Source: Traorella massiliensis
GTDB lineage: Bacteria; Bacillota_I; Bacilli_A; Erysipelotrichales; Erysipelotrichaceae
Length of the DNA: 64,000 nucleotides
Direction: 5' to 3'
NCBI RefSeq assembly: GCF_900104665.1
Contig: NZ_LT629969.1
Span: forward strand, 715,716 to 779,715
Position numbers and translations under genes: made by a program. A model generated the notes under the pieces. That model was given only the letters and a program-made list of their open reading frames with translations, was not told where the DNA came from and searched no databases. Below, piece after piece: positions 14,810 to 24,908 of this stretch. Position 1 is the stretch's first letter. The number at the start of each line of letters is the position of its first letter.

Positions 14810-17557
14810 ATGGACTATAAAAGTACACTTAGAATGCCACAGACGGATTTTGAAATGAGAGGAAATCTTCCTAAGAAAGAACCTTTATTTCAGGAAAGAT
14901 GGGAAAAAGAGGATCTATATCATGAAATGCTTGCCAAACATGATGGATATCCGACTTTTGTTTTGCATGATGGGCCTCCATATGCCAATGGAGATATCCA
15001 TATTGGGCATGGATTGAATAAGATCTTGAAAGATGTGATCGTTCGTTCTAAATATATGGCGGGTTATCAGACACCCTTTATTCCAGGATGGGATACGCAT
15101 GGTCTGCCAATTGAAACAGCGATCACAAAGCTTGGTTATGATCGTAAGAAAATGCCGATCAATGAGTTTAGAAAGCTGTGTTATGACTATGCTTTAAAAC
15201 AGGTGAATAACCAGATGGCAACAATGAAAAAATTAGGTACAGTGGCTGATTATGATCATCCATATATCACTTTACAGAAAGAATTTGAAGGCCATCAGAT
15301 TGAAATTTTTGCCAAGATGGCCATGGATGGTTTGATTTATAAAGGGTTAAAACCGGTTTATTGGTCACCATCAAGTGAAAGTGCTTTGGCAGAAGCTGAA
15401 ATTGAATATAAAGATGTAAAATCACCTACGATCTTTGTGAAGTTCCAGGTAAAAGACGGCAAAGGTCTTTTAGATGAAAATGATTATTTTGTAATCTGGA
15501 CAACGACTCCTTGGACAATTCCGGCAAACCTTGCGATCTGTTTGAATGAACGCTTAGAATATGCTTTGGTAAAGAGTGAAAAAGGTAATCTTTTAGTTTT
15601 AAAAGAATTGGTAGATTCACTTTGGGAGAAATTTGGTTTAAAAGAAAAAGAAATCTTAAAAACATTTAAAGGAAAAGAATTAGAAGGTATTACTACTCGT
15701 CATCCTTTATATGATCGTGAAAGTATCATTATCTTAGGTGATCACGTTACGGCAGATGCTGGTACAGGTTGTGTACATACAGCTCCAGGTCATGGTGTTG
15801 AAGACTTTATGGTCGGAATGAAATATGGCTTAGAGGCTTATTGTCCGGTTGATGAACATGGCTGCATGACGGAAGAGTGCGGTGACTGGCTGAAGGGTCA
15901 GTATGTGGATGATGCGAATAAGACAGTGACCTTAAAGCTGGATGAGTTAGGAGCTTTATTGAAACTTGAGTTTATTACGCACTCTTATCCTCATGACTGG
16001 CGTACGAAAAAACCAATCATCTTCAGAGCAACGACACAGTGGTTTGCCTCGGTTGATAAGATTCGTGAGAAACTGTTAGATGAAATTCAGAAAATTGACT
16101 GGAAACCTGCATGGGGTGAACAGCGTATGTATAACATGATCAAGGATCGTTCTGACTGGTGTATTTCCAGACAGCGTGCCTGGGGTGTTCCAATTCCGAT
16201 TTTCTATGCTGAAGATGGTACACCGATCATGGATGAAAAGGTGTTTAAGCATGTTGCCTCTTTAGTAAAAGAATATGGCAGCAATGTCTGGTTTGAAAGA
16301 GAAGCGAAAGATCTTTTACCTGAAGGTTATACACATCCAGGTTCTCCAAATAATATCTTTAGAAAAGAAACGGATACGATGGATGTCTGGTTTGATTCAG
16401 GAAGCTCACATACAGGATGTATGGTAGAAAGAGGATATACACTACCAGTAGATCTGTATTTTGAGGGAAGTGATCAGTATCGTGGATGGTTTAATTCTTC
16501 ATTGATCGTTTCAACGGCCTTCTATGGTCATGCACCATATAAGCAGGTATTATCTCATGGCTTTGTCATGGATGGCAAAGGTGTGAAGATGAGCAAATCA
16601 CAGTTCAATGCGGTATCACCTGCAAATATCATGAAGCAGTATGGAGCTGATGTTCTTCGTTTATGGGCTAGCAGTGTTGATTATCAGGCTGACTGTGTCA
16701 TGAGTGATGAACTTTTGAAACAGTGTTCTGAAACTTATCGTAAAGTACGTAATACCTTCCGCTTCATGTTAGCAAATATCAACCCAAATGATTTCACAAA
16801 GGATGATCTTTTGGATCCAAATGAATGTACGATGGTTGATAAAGATATTTTATTAAAACTGAATGAGGTTTCTGATAAAGTTAAGAAAGCCTATACAGAT
16901 TATGATTTTATGAGCGTAACTTCAACACTTGCGACATTCATGAGTAATGAATTAAGTAGTTATTATCTTGATTTCACAAAAGATATCCTCTATATTGAGG
17001 CTCATGACGATGTTCGTCGCCGCCAGGTACAAAGCGTCATCTATTATTGTGTAGATACGCTGATGCGTTTATGGGCACCAATCTTAGTTCATACATGTGA
17101 AGAAATCAATGATCATTTTGACAAGGGTGAATCTGTTCATTTAAAAGAATTTAATGAAAATTATGAAATTGATGATGCACAGGCAATTGTTGAAAAGATG
17201 GCACGTTTGATGGAATTACGCAGTGATGTCTTTAAAGCACTGGAAGAAGCACGTGCAGAAAAGAAGATTGGTAAATCATTGGAGGCAACGGTTTATATGC
17301 ATGTAAGTGCAGATGATCAGAAGATCATCAATGAAGTACTTGGCTGTAAGCTGGCACAGTGGCTCATTGTCAGTGAGGCCATCTTAACGGATACAACCAT
17401 GAAAAAATATGATCATTGTGAAGTCAGCGTTGAAAAGTGTCAAGGAAAGGTATGCCCAAGATGCTGGAACATGCATGATGAAAGTGATGCCCATGAATGC
17501 TGCAACCGCTGTGTTGATGTATTAAAGAAAGAATATCCACAAGTTCCTATTTTATAG
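14810..17557 (+). CDS. ileS: Isoleucyl-tRNA synthetase
   Basis: A 915-residue class Ia synthetase that charges tRNA-Ile. HIGH is at residues 64-67 and KMSKS at 593-597; the editing domain lies between (WTTTPWTIPANLAIC, GTGCVHTAPGHG). The C-terminus carries the zinc-binding cysteines (CPRCWN and CCNRC) of the bacterial type-1 enzyme. Full length. Expression is set by the Ile T-box directly upstream. An inverted repeat covers the stop codon. Confidence 0.97.
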   Translation: MDYKSTLRMPQTDFEMRGNLPKKEPLFQERWEKEDLYHEMLAKHDGYPTFVLHDGPPYANGDIHIGHGLNKILKDVIVRSKYMAGYQTPFIPGWDTHGLPIETAITKLGYDRKKMPINEFRKLCYDYALKQVNNQMATMKKLGTVADYDHPYITLQKEFEGHQIEIFAKMAMDGLIYKGLKPVYWSPSSESALAEAEIEYKDVKSPTIFVKFQVKDGKGLLDENDYFVIWTTTPWTIPANLAICLNERLEYALVKSEKGNLLVLKELVDSLWEKFGLKEKEILKTFKGKELEGITTRHPLYDRESIIILGDHVTADAGTGCVHTAPGHGVEDFMVGMKYGLEAYCPVDEHGCMTEECGDWLKGQYVDDANKTVTLKLDELGALLKLEFITHSYPHDWRTKKPIIFRATTQWFASVDKIREKLLDEIQKIDWKPAWGEQRMYNMIKDRSDWCISRQRAWGVPIPIFYAEDGTPIMDEKVFKHVASLVKEYGSNVWFEREAKDLLPEGYTHPGSPNNIFRKETDTMDVWFDSGSSHTGCMVERGYTLPVDLYFEGSDQYRGWFNSSLIVSTAFYGHAPYKQVLSHGFVMDGKGVKMSKSQFNAVSPANIMKQYGADVLRLWASSVDYQADCVMSDELLKQCSETYRKVRNTFRFMLANINPNDFTKDDLLDPNECTMVDKDILLKLNEVSDKVKKAYTDYDFMSVTSTLATFMSNELSSYYLDFTKDILYIEAHDDVRRRQVQSVIYYCVDTLMRLWAPILVHTCEEINDHFDKGESVHLKEFNENYEIDDAQAIVEKMARLMELRSDVFKALEEARAEKKIGKSLEATVYMHVSADDQKIINEVLGCKLAQWLIVSEAILTDTTMKKYDHCEVSVEKCQGKVCPRCWNMHDESDAHECCNRCVDVLKKEYPQVPIL

Positions 17558-17563
17558 GAACTT
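17541..17563 (+). terminator. Inverted repeat over the ileS stop, probable weak terminator
   Basis: AAGTTCCTAT and ATAGGAACTT pair perfectly over a TTT loop, followed by only TCTTA. The poor T-run suggests partial read-through into the next gene. Confidence 0.55.
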
Positions 17564-17579
17564 TCTTATGGGAGTATGT

Positions 17580-19424
17580 ATGAAAATAAAGGTTAAAAAT
17601 ACAGAATTAGAATGTTTTGAAGATGGTAGTTTTGCTCTTCAGAAGGATGATGTTCGCTGGGTAAGCAAAGAGAAAGGGAAAATTGTTTTTGATGAACAGA
17701 ATCGTGTTTGTTTTGATGAAATGAAAACAACAAGCATGCATTATAAAAGTGGTGTAGGGGAAGGCTTTTGTTTTGTATATGAAGGAAATCATGGTAAGTT
17801 TCAAACACTGATCTGGGTGGAATATGTTAGTGAAAATATTTATTTTGAATTAATTCCAATTGATTTTGAAGAAGATTTTGAGGCGATTTACTGGCCAGGG
17901 TATTTTGAATTTGATCACTGTTCAAAAGAGTGGATCACTTTATTACCGCATATGCAAGGACTTATGATCCCTAATGATTATGAAAATGAGTGTACACGTT
18001 TGAATTTTGATGGACAGTTCTGCAGCAATGGAGCTTATATGCCTTGGATGGCTCAGATCAAAGAAGGGCATGGTTATATTATGATGTCATGTACACCATG
18101 GGATATGGGGTATCAGGTAGATCATCCAGCCAATGGTCCATATACCCATGTTTCGATGCGTCATCTCTCTTCTTTAGGAAAGCTTGGTTATCGCAGGGTC
18201 ATGAGAATGGTTCTTCAGGAATCAGCGAGTATCACTTCGATTTGTAAGATCTATCGTCAATATGCGATAGAAAAAGGATCTTTGGTGACATTGAAAGAGA
18301 AGGCCGCTCGCTCATCCTATGTGGATAAACTGATCGGTAGTGCGATTCTGCATAAAGGTATCAAAACACATCTTTCAAAGGAGTGTGAATTCTATGATCA
18401 TGAACATCCTGAAAAGAATGATCATGTGGTTTCTTTTGAAGATCGAGCAAAGGAAATTGAATACTTTCATGAACAAGGAATTCAAAAACTTTATCTTCAT
18501 TTAGATGGCTGGGCTGAACCAGGCTATGATAATGCTCATCCGGATTATCTTCCTGCATGTAAAAAAGCTGGTGGCTGGGAAGGTATGAAAAAGCTCTCAG
18601 ATACGCTAAAAAAATATGATTACATGTTTGGTTTGCATGATCAGTATCGTGATTATTATAAAAGTGCTCCAAGCTTTGATGAAAATTTTGCACTTATGCA
18701 GAAGGATGGTCATATCTTTGAACAATGCCGCTGGGCAGGAGGAGCACAGTCTTATCTGTGTGCATCATTAGCTCCTTATTATGTCAAACGTAATTTTGAA
18801 GAAATATTAGCGCATGATATTCATTTGGAGGCTAGTTATCTGGATGTCTTTACTTGTAATGAACCGGATGAATGTTATAATGAGCAGCATAAAATGTCAC
18901 GAAAAGAGTGTCTGGAATATCGTGAAGCCTGTTTTCAGTATCTTTGGTCAAAAAATATTTTACCAAGCAGTGAAGAGGTAAATGACTGGGCTGTTCGTTC
19001 ACAGGTATTTGCTCATTATGGTCCTTATGACTTCATGTTGAGAATGCCGGATGCACCACGTTTAGGTATACCGGTCCCGCTATGGAATCTTGTTTATCAT
19101 GACTGTGTTATCTTGCCATGGCCGATGGATCATACAGATAATGAAGATTATATGTTGTATGCTCTTTTAAATGGTGGAGCGGCTTATGTCGATAAAGATG
19201 GGGCTTATCCAAATATTGATGGAGCTTTTGAATATCGTAAAAAAGCGCTGGATGAAGAAATAAAGCGTTATCGTATCGTTGCTGATCTGCAGCAAAAAGT
19301 AGCAAAGTATGAAATGACGGAATTTGGCTTTATGGATGGTGATTATAAAAAACAGTATAGTCTTTTTGAAGATGGTACAAGAGTAGAAATCAATTTAAAT
19401 GATAATACATATGATATTAAGTAA
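17580..19424 (+). CDS. Predicted glycoside hydrolase-like protein (DUF5696/GH101-129-like)
   Basis: A 614-residue cytosolic protein (no signal peptide). The N-terminal 180 residues look like a beta-rich sugar-binding-like region; from about residue 260 there is a barrel-like part with short conserved blocks: KLYLHLDGWAEPGYDNAHPD, YMFGLHDQYRDYY, EASYLDVFTCNEPDECYN and SSEEVNDWAVRS. Acid residues at the ends of such strands are typical of TIM-barrel glycosidases. My best match from memory is the DUF5696 group near GH101/GH129, which act on alpha-GalNAc or similar; substrate uncertain. Start at ATG 17580 after GGAG; ATG 17568 is less likely. It has its own terminator. Confidence 0.6.
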   Translation: MKIKVKNTELECFEDGSFALQKDDVRWVSKEKGKIVFDEQNRVCFDEMKTTSMHYKSGVGEGFCFVYEGNHGKFQTLIWVEYVSENIYFELIPIDFEEDFEAIYWPGYFEFDHCSKEWITLLPHMQGLMIPNDYENECTRLNFDGQFCSNGAYMPWMAQIKEGHGYIMMSCTPWDMGYQVDHPANGPYTHVSMRHLSSLGKLGYRRVMRMVLQESASITSICKIYRQYAIEKGSLVTLKEKAARSSYVDKLIGSAILHKGIKTHLSKECEFYDHEHPEKNDHVVSFEDRAKEIEYFHEQGIQKLYLHLDGWAEPGYDNAHPDYLPACKKAGGWEGMKKLSDTLKKYDYMFGLHDQYRDYYKSAPSFDENFALMQKDGHIFEQCRWAGGAQSYLCASLAPYYVKRNFEEILAHDIHLEASYLDVFTCNEPDECYNEQHKMSRKECLEYREACFQYLWSKNILPSSEEVNDWAVRSQVFAHYGPYDFMLRMPDAPRLGIPVPLWNLVYHDCVILPWPMDHTDNEDYMLYALLNGGAAYVDKDGAYPNIDGAFEYRKKALDEEIKRYRIVADLQQKVAKYEMTEFGFMDGDYKKQYSLFEDGTRVEINLNDNTYDIK

Positions 19425-19450
19425 CATGGGTATGAAGCCCATGTTTTTGT
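19423..19450 (+). terminator. Terminator after glycosidase-like gene
   Basis: AACATGGG, loop TATGAAG, CCCATGTT, then TTTGTTT. Confidence 0.85.
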
Positions 19451-19495
19451 TTGAAAGACATAGAAAAAAAGTTTATCTTGTGACATAATAGTAGC

Positions 19496-21385
19496 ATGAA
19501 AAAAATACTTAAAAATTATGTGATTGATATATGTTTGCTTGTCTGTTTCATGTATTTAGAAATTCTATTTCAGATACATATTTTTCATGAGCTCTCTTTT
19601 GATATCATATATCCTTTTCTTTTTGGATGTTCTGTTATCATGCTTTTATTGTTCATCGTTCATCTTTTTGGAGGAAAAGCTGGAAAAGTACTTTCAACTG
19701 TCTTTCTTGTATTTATGATCATCGTATTTTTGATACAGATGATTTATTATGATAAATTTAAAGTATTTACAAGTATTTTTTCTGTATTTCATGGAACGGA
19801 GCAGGTATTAGGATTTGGCAGTGAAATCATAGATTCTATTTTAAAAAATATAGGTCTAATCTTTCTTTGTTTCATTCCTTTGATCATGTATCTTTTAGTA
19901 CTGGTGAAATTTGATCTGAGAAAAATTCATTTTAAAGAGGGCTGTATTCGAGTGATAACTGCTTCTTTGTTTTATTTGACGGGTATCTTATGTCTGATGA
20001 TACCGCATAGCGGTATGGAACCAACCTTAGAACTTTATCTGAACAATCGTCCTAGTATCATGGTGATGAAACGTTTTGGGGTCATAACTTCATTTCGATT
20101 ACAGTTACGTGAAATGGTAATCGAATTTGATAATCGTGCAATCAAGAAAACGGTAAAACCATTCAATAATACTAAATTTGATGAAACTGAAGTAAATCAG
20201 ATGGATATTGATTTTTCATCTTTGATCGCAAGTGAAAGTGATCCAATGATCAAAGATATGCATCAGTATTTTGCCAATCAGAAAGCAACATTGAAAAATG
20301 AATATACGGGTATGTTTAAGGATTATAATCTCATTATGATCACAGCTGAAGCTTTTAGTGATTATGCCATTGATGAGCAATTGACACCTACTTTATATAA
20401 GATGAAAACAGAAGGCTTTGATTTTAAAAATTTCTATAATCCATTATGGGAGGTTTCTACGAGTGACGGTGAATATGTCAATGTGATGGGACTTTATCCT
20501 AAACCTGGAGTATGGAGCTTTTCACAGTCTTATGGACATGAGCTGCCATTCGTTCTGGCAAGACAGTATCAGAAATTAGGTGTGGAGACTTTTGCTTATC
20601 ACAATCATTACTATAATTATTATGATCGTGATCTGACCCATGCTTACTTATGGGAAAATTATAAGGGACTTGGAAACGGCTTGGATGTGAAGGCAACATG
20701 GCCTGAAAGTGATTTAGAGATGATTCAGAAGACAAGTGATGAATATATGCAGCTGGATCGTTTTCATACTTATTTTATGAGTGTCAGCGGTCATTTGAAT
20801 TATACATGGACAGGGAATACGATGTCTTCTAAGAATCATGAAGCAGTGGCTGATTTGAATATGAGCGAGCTTTCTAAAGGATATCTGGCTGCTCAGATCG
20901 AATTGGATAAAGCGATGGAACAGCTTTTAAAAGATTTAGAAAGATATGATCATTATCCATATGGATTAGAAAAAGAAAATATTGAAGAACTTTCCGGAAG
21001 AAAAATTGAAGATGATTTTGATTTATATAAAAGTACATTGATCATGTACGCTCCTTCAATGAAAGAAAGCATCGAGGTCGATACAATTTGCAGCAGCATT
21101 GATATCCTGCCAACAGTTTCTAACCTGTTAGGATTTGAATATGATTCCAGACTTTTAATGGGAGTGGATATTTTTGGTGATCAAATGCCTTTGGTCGTAT
21201 TGGCGGATGGAAGTTTTATGAATGGTGAGGTAAAGTATGATGCACAAAATAGCAAGGCTGTTTTTTTGGATAAGCGAATAAGTGAGACACGTTTGAAATC
21301 ATTGTATGAGAAAGCTGCCAAGAAGCTTGAAATGTCTGCTTGGATCTTAGAGAAAGATTATTATCGCAGCTTATATCTGAAATAG
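19496..21385 (+). CDS. LtaS-like membrane sulfatase/phosphotransferase
   Basis: A 629-residue membrane protein of the lipoteichoic acid synthase family. Residues 1-175 hold about five membrane helices; the outside catalytic domain starts near residue 270. Visible family features are NLIMITAEAFSDYAI (metal-binding Glu), the nucleophile Thr at about residue 322 in STSDGEY, the HNHYYNYYDRDL segment and DHYPYGL at 485. The beta strand that normally precedes DHYPYG seems missing: the helix LLKDLER runs directly into YDHYPYG. No ribosome binding site is present; a CATAAT -10 box lies 7 bases before ATG, so the mRNA may be leaderless. Role: polymerising or modifying glycerol-phosphate wall polymers. 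Confidence 0.8.
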   Translation: MKKILKNYVIDICLLVCFMYLEILFQIHIFHELSFDIIYPFLFGCSVIMLLLFIVHLFGGKAGKVLSTVFLVFMIIVFLIQMIYYDKFKVFTSIFSVFHGTEQVLGFGSEIIDSILKNIGLIFLCFIPLIMYLLVLVKFDLRKIHFKEGCIRVITASLFYLTGILCLMIPHSGMEPTLELYLNNRPSIMVMKRFGVITSFRLQLREMVIEFDNRAIKKTVKPFNNTKFDETEVNQMDIDFSSLIASESDPMIKDMHQYFANQKATLKNEYTGMFKDYNLIMITAEAFSDYAIDEQLTPTLYKMKTEGFDFKNFYNPLWEVSTSDGEYVNVMGLYPKPGVWSFSQSYGHELPFVLARQYQKLGVETFAYHNHYYNYYDRDLTHAYLWENYKGLGNGLDVKATWPESDLEMIQKTSDEYMQLDRFHTYFMSVSGHLNYTWTGNTMSSKNHEAVADLNMSELSKGYLAAQIELDKAMEQLLKDLERYDHYPYGLEKENIEELSGRKIEDDFDLYKSTLIMYAPSMKESIEVDTICSSIDILPTVSNLLGFEYDSRLLMGVDIFGDQMPLVVLADGSFMNGEVKYDAQNSKAVFLDKRISETRLKSLYEKAAKKLEMSAWILEKDYYRSLYLK

Positions 21386-21450
21386 ATGGATTCAAATCTT
21401 TTTCCTATCGAAGAACGGCAAATTATGCTATTATAAATAAAGGTGATAAA

Positions 21451-22494
21451 ATGCAAAGTTTATATGATTTTAATTATGAACAGATACAGCAGTATGCATT
21501 AGATCAGGGATGGAAGAAATTTAGAGGCCATCAGATCTTTCAATGGCTGTATCGGAAAAGAGTACAGAGTATTGATGAGATGAGTGATATAAGCAAGGAA
21601 TGTCGTGATTTTTTGAAAGAAAATTTTATCGTTAATCCTTGTAAGATCGTAGATAAACAAGTATCGAGTGATGGTACGACTAAATATTTATTTGAGTTAA
21701 CAGATGGAGCTTTAGTAGAAAGTGTTTTAATGATCTATGATTATGGAAAAAGTGTCTGTGTTTCTTCACAGGTGGGCTGTAATATGGGGTGTGATTTTTG
21801 TGCAAGCGGTCTTTTGAAAAAAAGAAGAGATTTGACGAGCGGGGAAATGGTTGCCCAGGTATTAAGCGTTCAGAAAGATTTAGATGAAACGGATGATCGT
21901 GTTTCCCATGTTGTTGTTATGGGAACGGGAGAACCGTTTGATAATTATGAACATGTGATGAATTTTGCGAAAACGATCAATCATGATCTTGGATTGGGAA
22001 TCGGTGGAAGACATATCACGATTTCAACTTGTGGGATCGTACCGAAGATATTGGCTTTTGCGCAAGCAAAAACACAATATAATTTAGCCATTTCGCTGCA
22101 TGCACCTAATGATACCTTACGTAATAAACTGATGCCGATCAATAAAGCTTATCCTTTGGAAGAGCTGATGAAGGCACTAAAGGTGTATACGGATTTGAAT
22201 AATCGTCGTTTAACGTTTGAATATATTCTTTTAAAAGGAATTAATGATCAGCAGATACATGCGGATCAGTTAGCAGATTTGATCCGTGGAATCAATGCTT
22301 ATGTAAATCTGATACCTTATAATGAGGTTGATGAACATGGGTATCGTAGCGTAGATCGAAAAAGTGCGATGGTGTTTTATGATCGTTTGATGAAAAAGGG
22401 TATTCGGGCAACGATTCGTAAAGAACACGGCGGTGATATTGACGCTGCCTGTGGACAGCTTCGTGCTAAGGAAGAAAAGAAGAGAATGGGGTGA
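21451..22494 (+). CDS. rlmN: 23S rRNA (adenine-2503-C2) methyltransferase RlmN
   Basis: A 347-residue radical-SAM enzyme that methylates A2503 of 23S rRNA and A37 of some tRNAs. The cluster motif CNMGCDFC is near residue 110, with the SAM-binding GTGEPFDNY and the methyl-carrying Cys in the C-terminal GDIDAACGQL. The start is ATG 21451, 6 bases after AGGTGAT; an earlier TTG at 21340 lies inside the preceding gene and is rejected. Followed after 4 bases by prpC. Confidence 0.95.
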   Translation: MQSLYDFNYEQIQQYALDQGWKKFRGHQIFQWLYRKRVQSIDEMSDISKECRDFLKENFIVNPCKIVDKQVSSDGTTKYLFELTDGALVESVLMIYDYGKSVCVSSQVGCNMGCDFCASGLLKKRRDLTSGEMVAQVLSVQKDLDETDDRVSHVVVMGTGEPFDNYEHVMNFAKTINHDLGLGIGGRHITISTCGIVPKILAFAQAKTQYNLAISLHAPNDTLRNKLMPINKAYPLEELMKALKVYTDLNNRRLTFEYILLKGINDQQIHADQLADLIRGINAYVNLIPYNEVDEHGYRSVDRKSAMVFYDRLMKKGIRATIRKEHGGDIDAACGQLRAKEEKKRMG

Positions 22495-22498
22495 TTTT

Positions 22499-23239
22499 AT
22501 GAAGGTGGCAGGATTGAGTGATAAAGGTCTTGTACGTCCGAATAATGAAGATTGTATAGGTTTTAAAATAAAAGAGGATGGCATGCTGTTAGCGATCGTC
22601 TGTGATGGGATTGGTGGCAGCAATGCAGGAGATGTTGCGAGCAAATGTGCTGTTGAAACATTTTTAAATGACTTTGATCAGGCTCCTTCATTACAGACAC
22701 CAAAAGAAGCGAGCAATTGGATCAAAAATGAGATTGATCACTGTAATGATGTGATTTATCAGATGGCAAGCTGTAATAAAAACTTACATGGCATGGGCAC
22801 TACATTAGCCGGTGTTTTAATGAATGATAAGATGACGCTGATCATGAATGTAGGCGATTCACGTGTTTATGGGCTTTTTGACCGTATGGTATGTTTAACC
22901 CAGGATCATAATCTGTTTCAGGAATTGCTTCATGCCGGTCAGCTGACAAGTGAAGAAATTAAACGTCAGCCTTCAAAACATGTATTAACCAATGCATTAG
23001 GCGTTTATGATAGAGCGAAGGTGGATATTGGATTGGCAAATAACGATTATGACTGTTTGCTTTTATGCAGTGACGGACTTCATGGCTATGTTGATGAGCA
23101 GATCATTAAAAATGTTCTGACACAGCAAAAAAGTGCTGAAGAAAAAGCTTCTTTGCTGATTCAGGCAGCTATCATTGCTGGAGGCTATGACAATACAAGC
23201 GTCATTGTTATCGAAAAGGAGGTAGGAAGCAATGACTGA
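22499..23239 (+). CDS. prpC: PP2C-type Ser/Thr phosphatase PrpC
   Basis: A 246-residue metal-dependent PP2C phosphatase, the partner of the PrkC kinase. Motifs are SDKGLVRPNNEDC, CDGIGGSNAGDVAS (metal-binding Asp), GTTLAGVLM, NVGDSRVYGL, LCSDGLHGYV and GGYDNTSVIVI. ATG 22499 follows GGGGTGA. It overlaps prkC by 8 bases, the conserved rlmN-prpC-prkC-rsgA-rpe order of Firmicutes. Confidence 0.95.
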   Translation: MKVAGLSDKGLVRPNNEDCIGFKIKEDGMLLAIVCDGIGGSNAGDVASKCAVETFLNDFDQAPSLQTPKEASNWIKNEIDHCNDVIYQMASCNKNLHGMGTTLAGVLMNDKMTLIMNVGDSRVYGLFDRMVCLTQDHNLFQELLHAGQLTSEEIKRQPSKHVLTNALGVYDRAKVDIGLANNDYDCLLLCSDGLHGYVDEQIIKNVLTQQKSAEEKASLLIQAAIIAGGYDNTSVIVIEKEVGSND

Positions 23240-24908
23240 AAACTTGCTTGCCGGCCGTTATAAAATTGTTAAATCGCTAGGAGAAGGCGGAATGGCGGAT
23301 GTGTATCTTGCCATTGATACGATCATTAACCGGGAAGTTGCGATTAAGATCCTTCGTGGAGAACTAGGAAATGACCCTGTAACATTATTAAGGTTTCAGC
23401 GTGAAGCAAATGCCGCAAGTAAATTGAACCATCCTAATGTCGTTCAAGTTTATGATGTAGGTACTTCTGAGGATCGTCATTTTATCGTCATGGAATATAT
23501 CCGTGGTAAAACACTGAAACAGCTGATTCAGCTAAGAGGTGCTTTGCATAAGGAAGAGGCAGTCAGCATCATGAAACAGCTGCTTAGCGCTGTAGCGGAA
23601 GCTCATCGTCACAATATCATTCATCGTGATATCAAGCCTCAGAATGTGCTGGTAAAAGATGATGGAACGGTTAAGATAACAGATTTTGGGATTGCTCTGG
23701 CCCATAATGCAGTGCAGTTAACGCAAAGTGACTCTGTTTTAGGAAGTGCTCATTATTTAGCGCCTGAAACGACTCGTGGGGAAGCAGCAACCAACCAGTG
23801 TGATATTTATTCGCTAGGAATCGTTTTCTATGAACTGCTTTGTGGCAGCGTGCCTTTTACTGGTGATAATCCTGTACAGATTGCGATGAAACATTTAAGT
23901 GAAGAAATTCCAAGCATTCGAGAATTCAATCCTTCATTACCGCAGTCAATTGAAAATATTATTATAAAAGCGACCGCTAAAAATAAAGCATATCGTTATC
24001 AAAGCGTCGAAGAAATGCTGCATGATGTAGAAACCTGTCTGGATGAAGATCATCTTCATGATGAAAAAATTGTCTTCCAGCCACCAAAGGATAAAGCAAC
24101 CACTACTGTGGTCATGAATCGTTTTGATGACAATATTATCAAAGATGAGGAAGAAAAACCAAAGAAAAAAAATAAAGGTTTGATTGCCGGTTTCATTATA
24201 CTTGTAACAGTTGCGGCTAGCGTGACCATGATGTATTTTGGTGGTGTCTTTGATTACTTGACAAGACCCAAAACAGCGATCATACCAGATGTATCTAATC
24301 AAACGATAGAAGAAGCTACTCAGACATTGACAGAATTAGGATTTATCGTCAATGAAGATATTACCTATGAAAACTCATCAGAATTTGCAGATAGTTTAGT
24401 GATTCGTACAAGTCCTTCTATCGATAGTGAGCAGGAAATTGGCGCAGAAGTCAGTTTGATTGTATCAAAAGGACCAAGTTTTATCGTTGAAAACTATGTA
24501 GGTAAAAACATTACTGAAGTTCAGTCCTATCTTGAAGAAATGAATATTGAAGTTGTGGTGAATAAAGTTAGTTCAGATCAGCCAACCAATACGATATTGA
24601 CGCAGGATATCTTAGAGCCAGGAGCTGAAATTGATCCAGATGACCGGAAGTATCGTATTCGATTCAGCGTTGCTGGTGAAAAAGAATTTGTCATGATGAA
24701 TCTGGTTGGAAAACCAATTGAAGAGGCTCAAAAGACATTGACTGATTTAGGTGCAGTTGTCGAGCTGGAAGTTCTTTCGACAGAAGGCATGAGTGAGGAA
24801 GAATTACTTGAAATTGAAAAAGGAGTGGTGATTACGCAAAGCCAGGAACAGGGAACCTATTATATACAAAGTGAAGGGAAAGTAATTACACTGTCATATT
24901 ATGAATAA
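23232..24908 (+). CDS. prkC: Ser/Thr protein kinase PrkC with PASTA repeats
   Basis: A 558-residue membrane kinase that senses peptidoglycan fragments. The kinase domain (about 1-265) has the glycine loop GEGGMADVYLA, HRDIKPQN at about 131 and DFGIA. A Lys-rich stretch leads to a single membrane helix (about 315-337). Three PASTA repeats follow outside (each with a V/I-GK or V-S start and a P-S/PGAE-type motif). In this family it controls growth, wall metabolism and spore germination. Overlaps both neighbours by 8 bases. Confidence 0.95.
   Translation: MTENLLAGRYKIVKSLGEGGMADVYLAIDTIINREVAIKILRGELGNDPVTLLRFQREANAASKLNHPNVVQVYDVGTSEDRHFIVMEYIRGKTLKQLIQLRGALHKEEAVSIMKQLLSAVAEAHRHNIIHRDIKPQNVLVKDDGTVKITDFGIALAHNAVQLTQSDSVLGSAHYLAPETTRGEAATNQCDIYSLGIVFYELLCGSVPFTGDNPVQIAMKHLSEEIPSIREFNPSLPQSIENIIIKATAKNKAYRYQSVEEMLHDVETCLDEDHLHDEKIVFQPPKDKATTTVVMNRFDDNIIKDEEEKPKKKNKGLIAGFIILVTVAASVTMMYFGGVFDYLTRPKTAIIPDVSNQTIEEATQTLTELGFIVNEDITYENSSEFADSLVIRTSPSIDSEQEIGAEVSLIVSKGPSFIVENYVGKNITEVQSYLEEMNIEVVVNKVSSDQPTNTILTQDILEPGAEIDPDDRKYRIRFSVAGEKEFVMMNLVGKPIEEAQKTLTDLGAVVELEVLSTEGMSEEELLEIEKGVVITQSQEQGTYYIQSEGKVITLSYYE

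Noticed and set aside
21340-21450. Longer rlmN start at TTG 21340
   Set aside because: It would begin inside the LtaS-like gene; ATG 21451 has a ribosome site and fits the family length.
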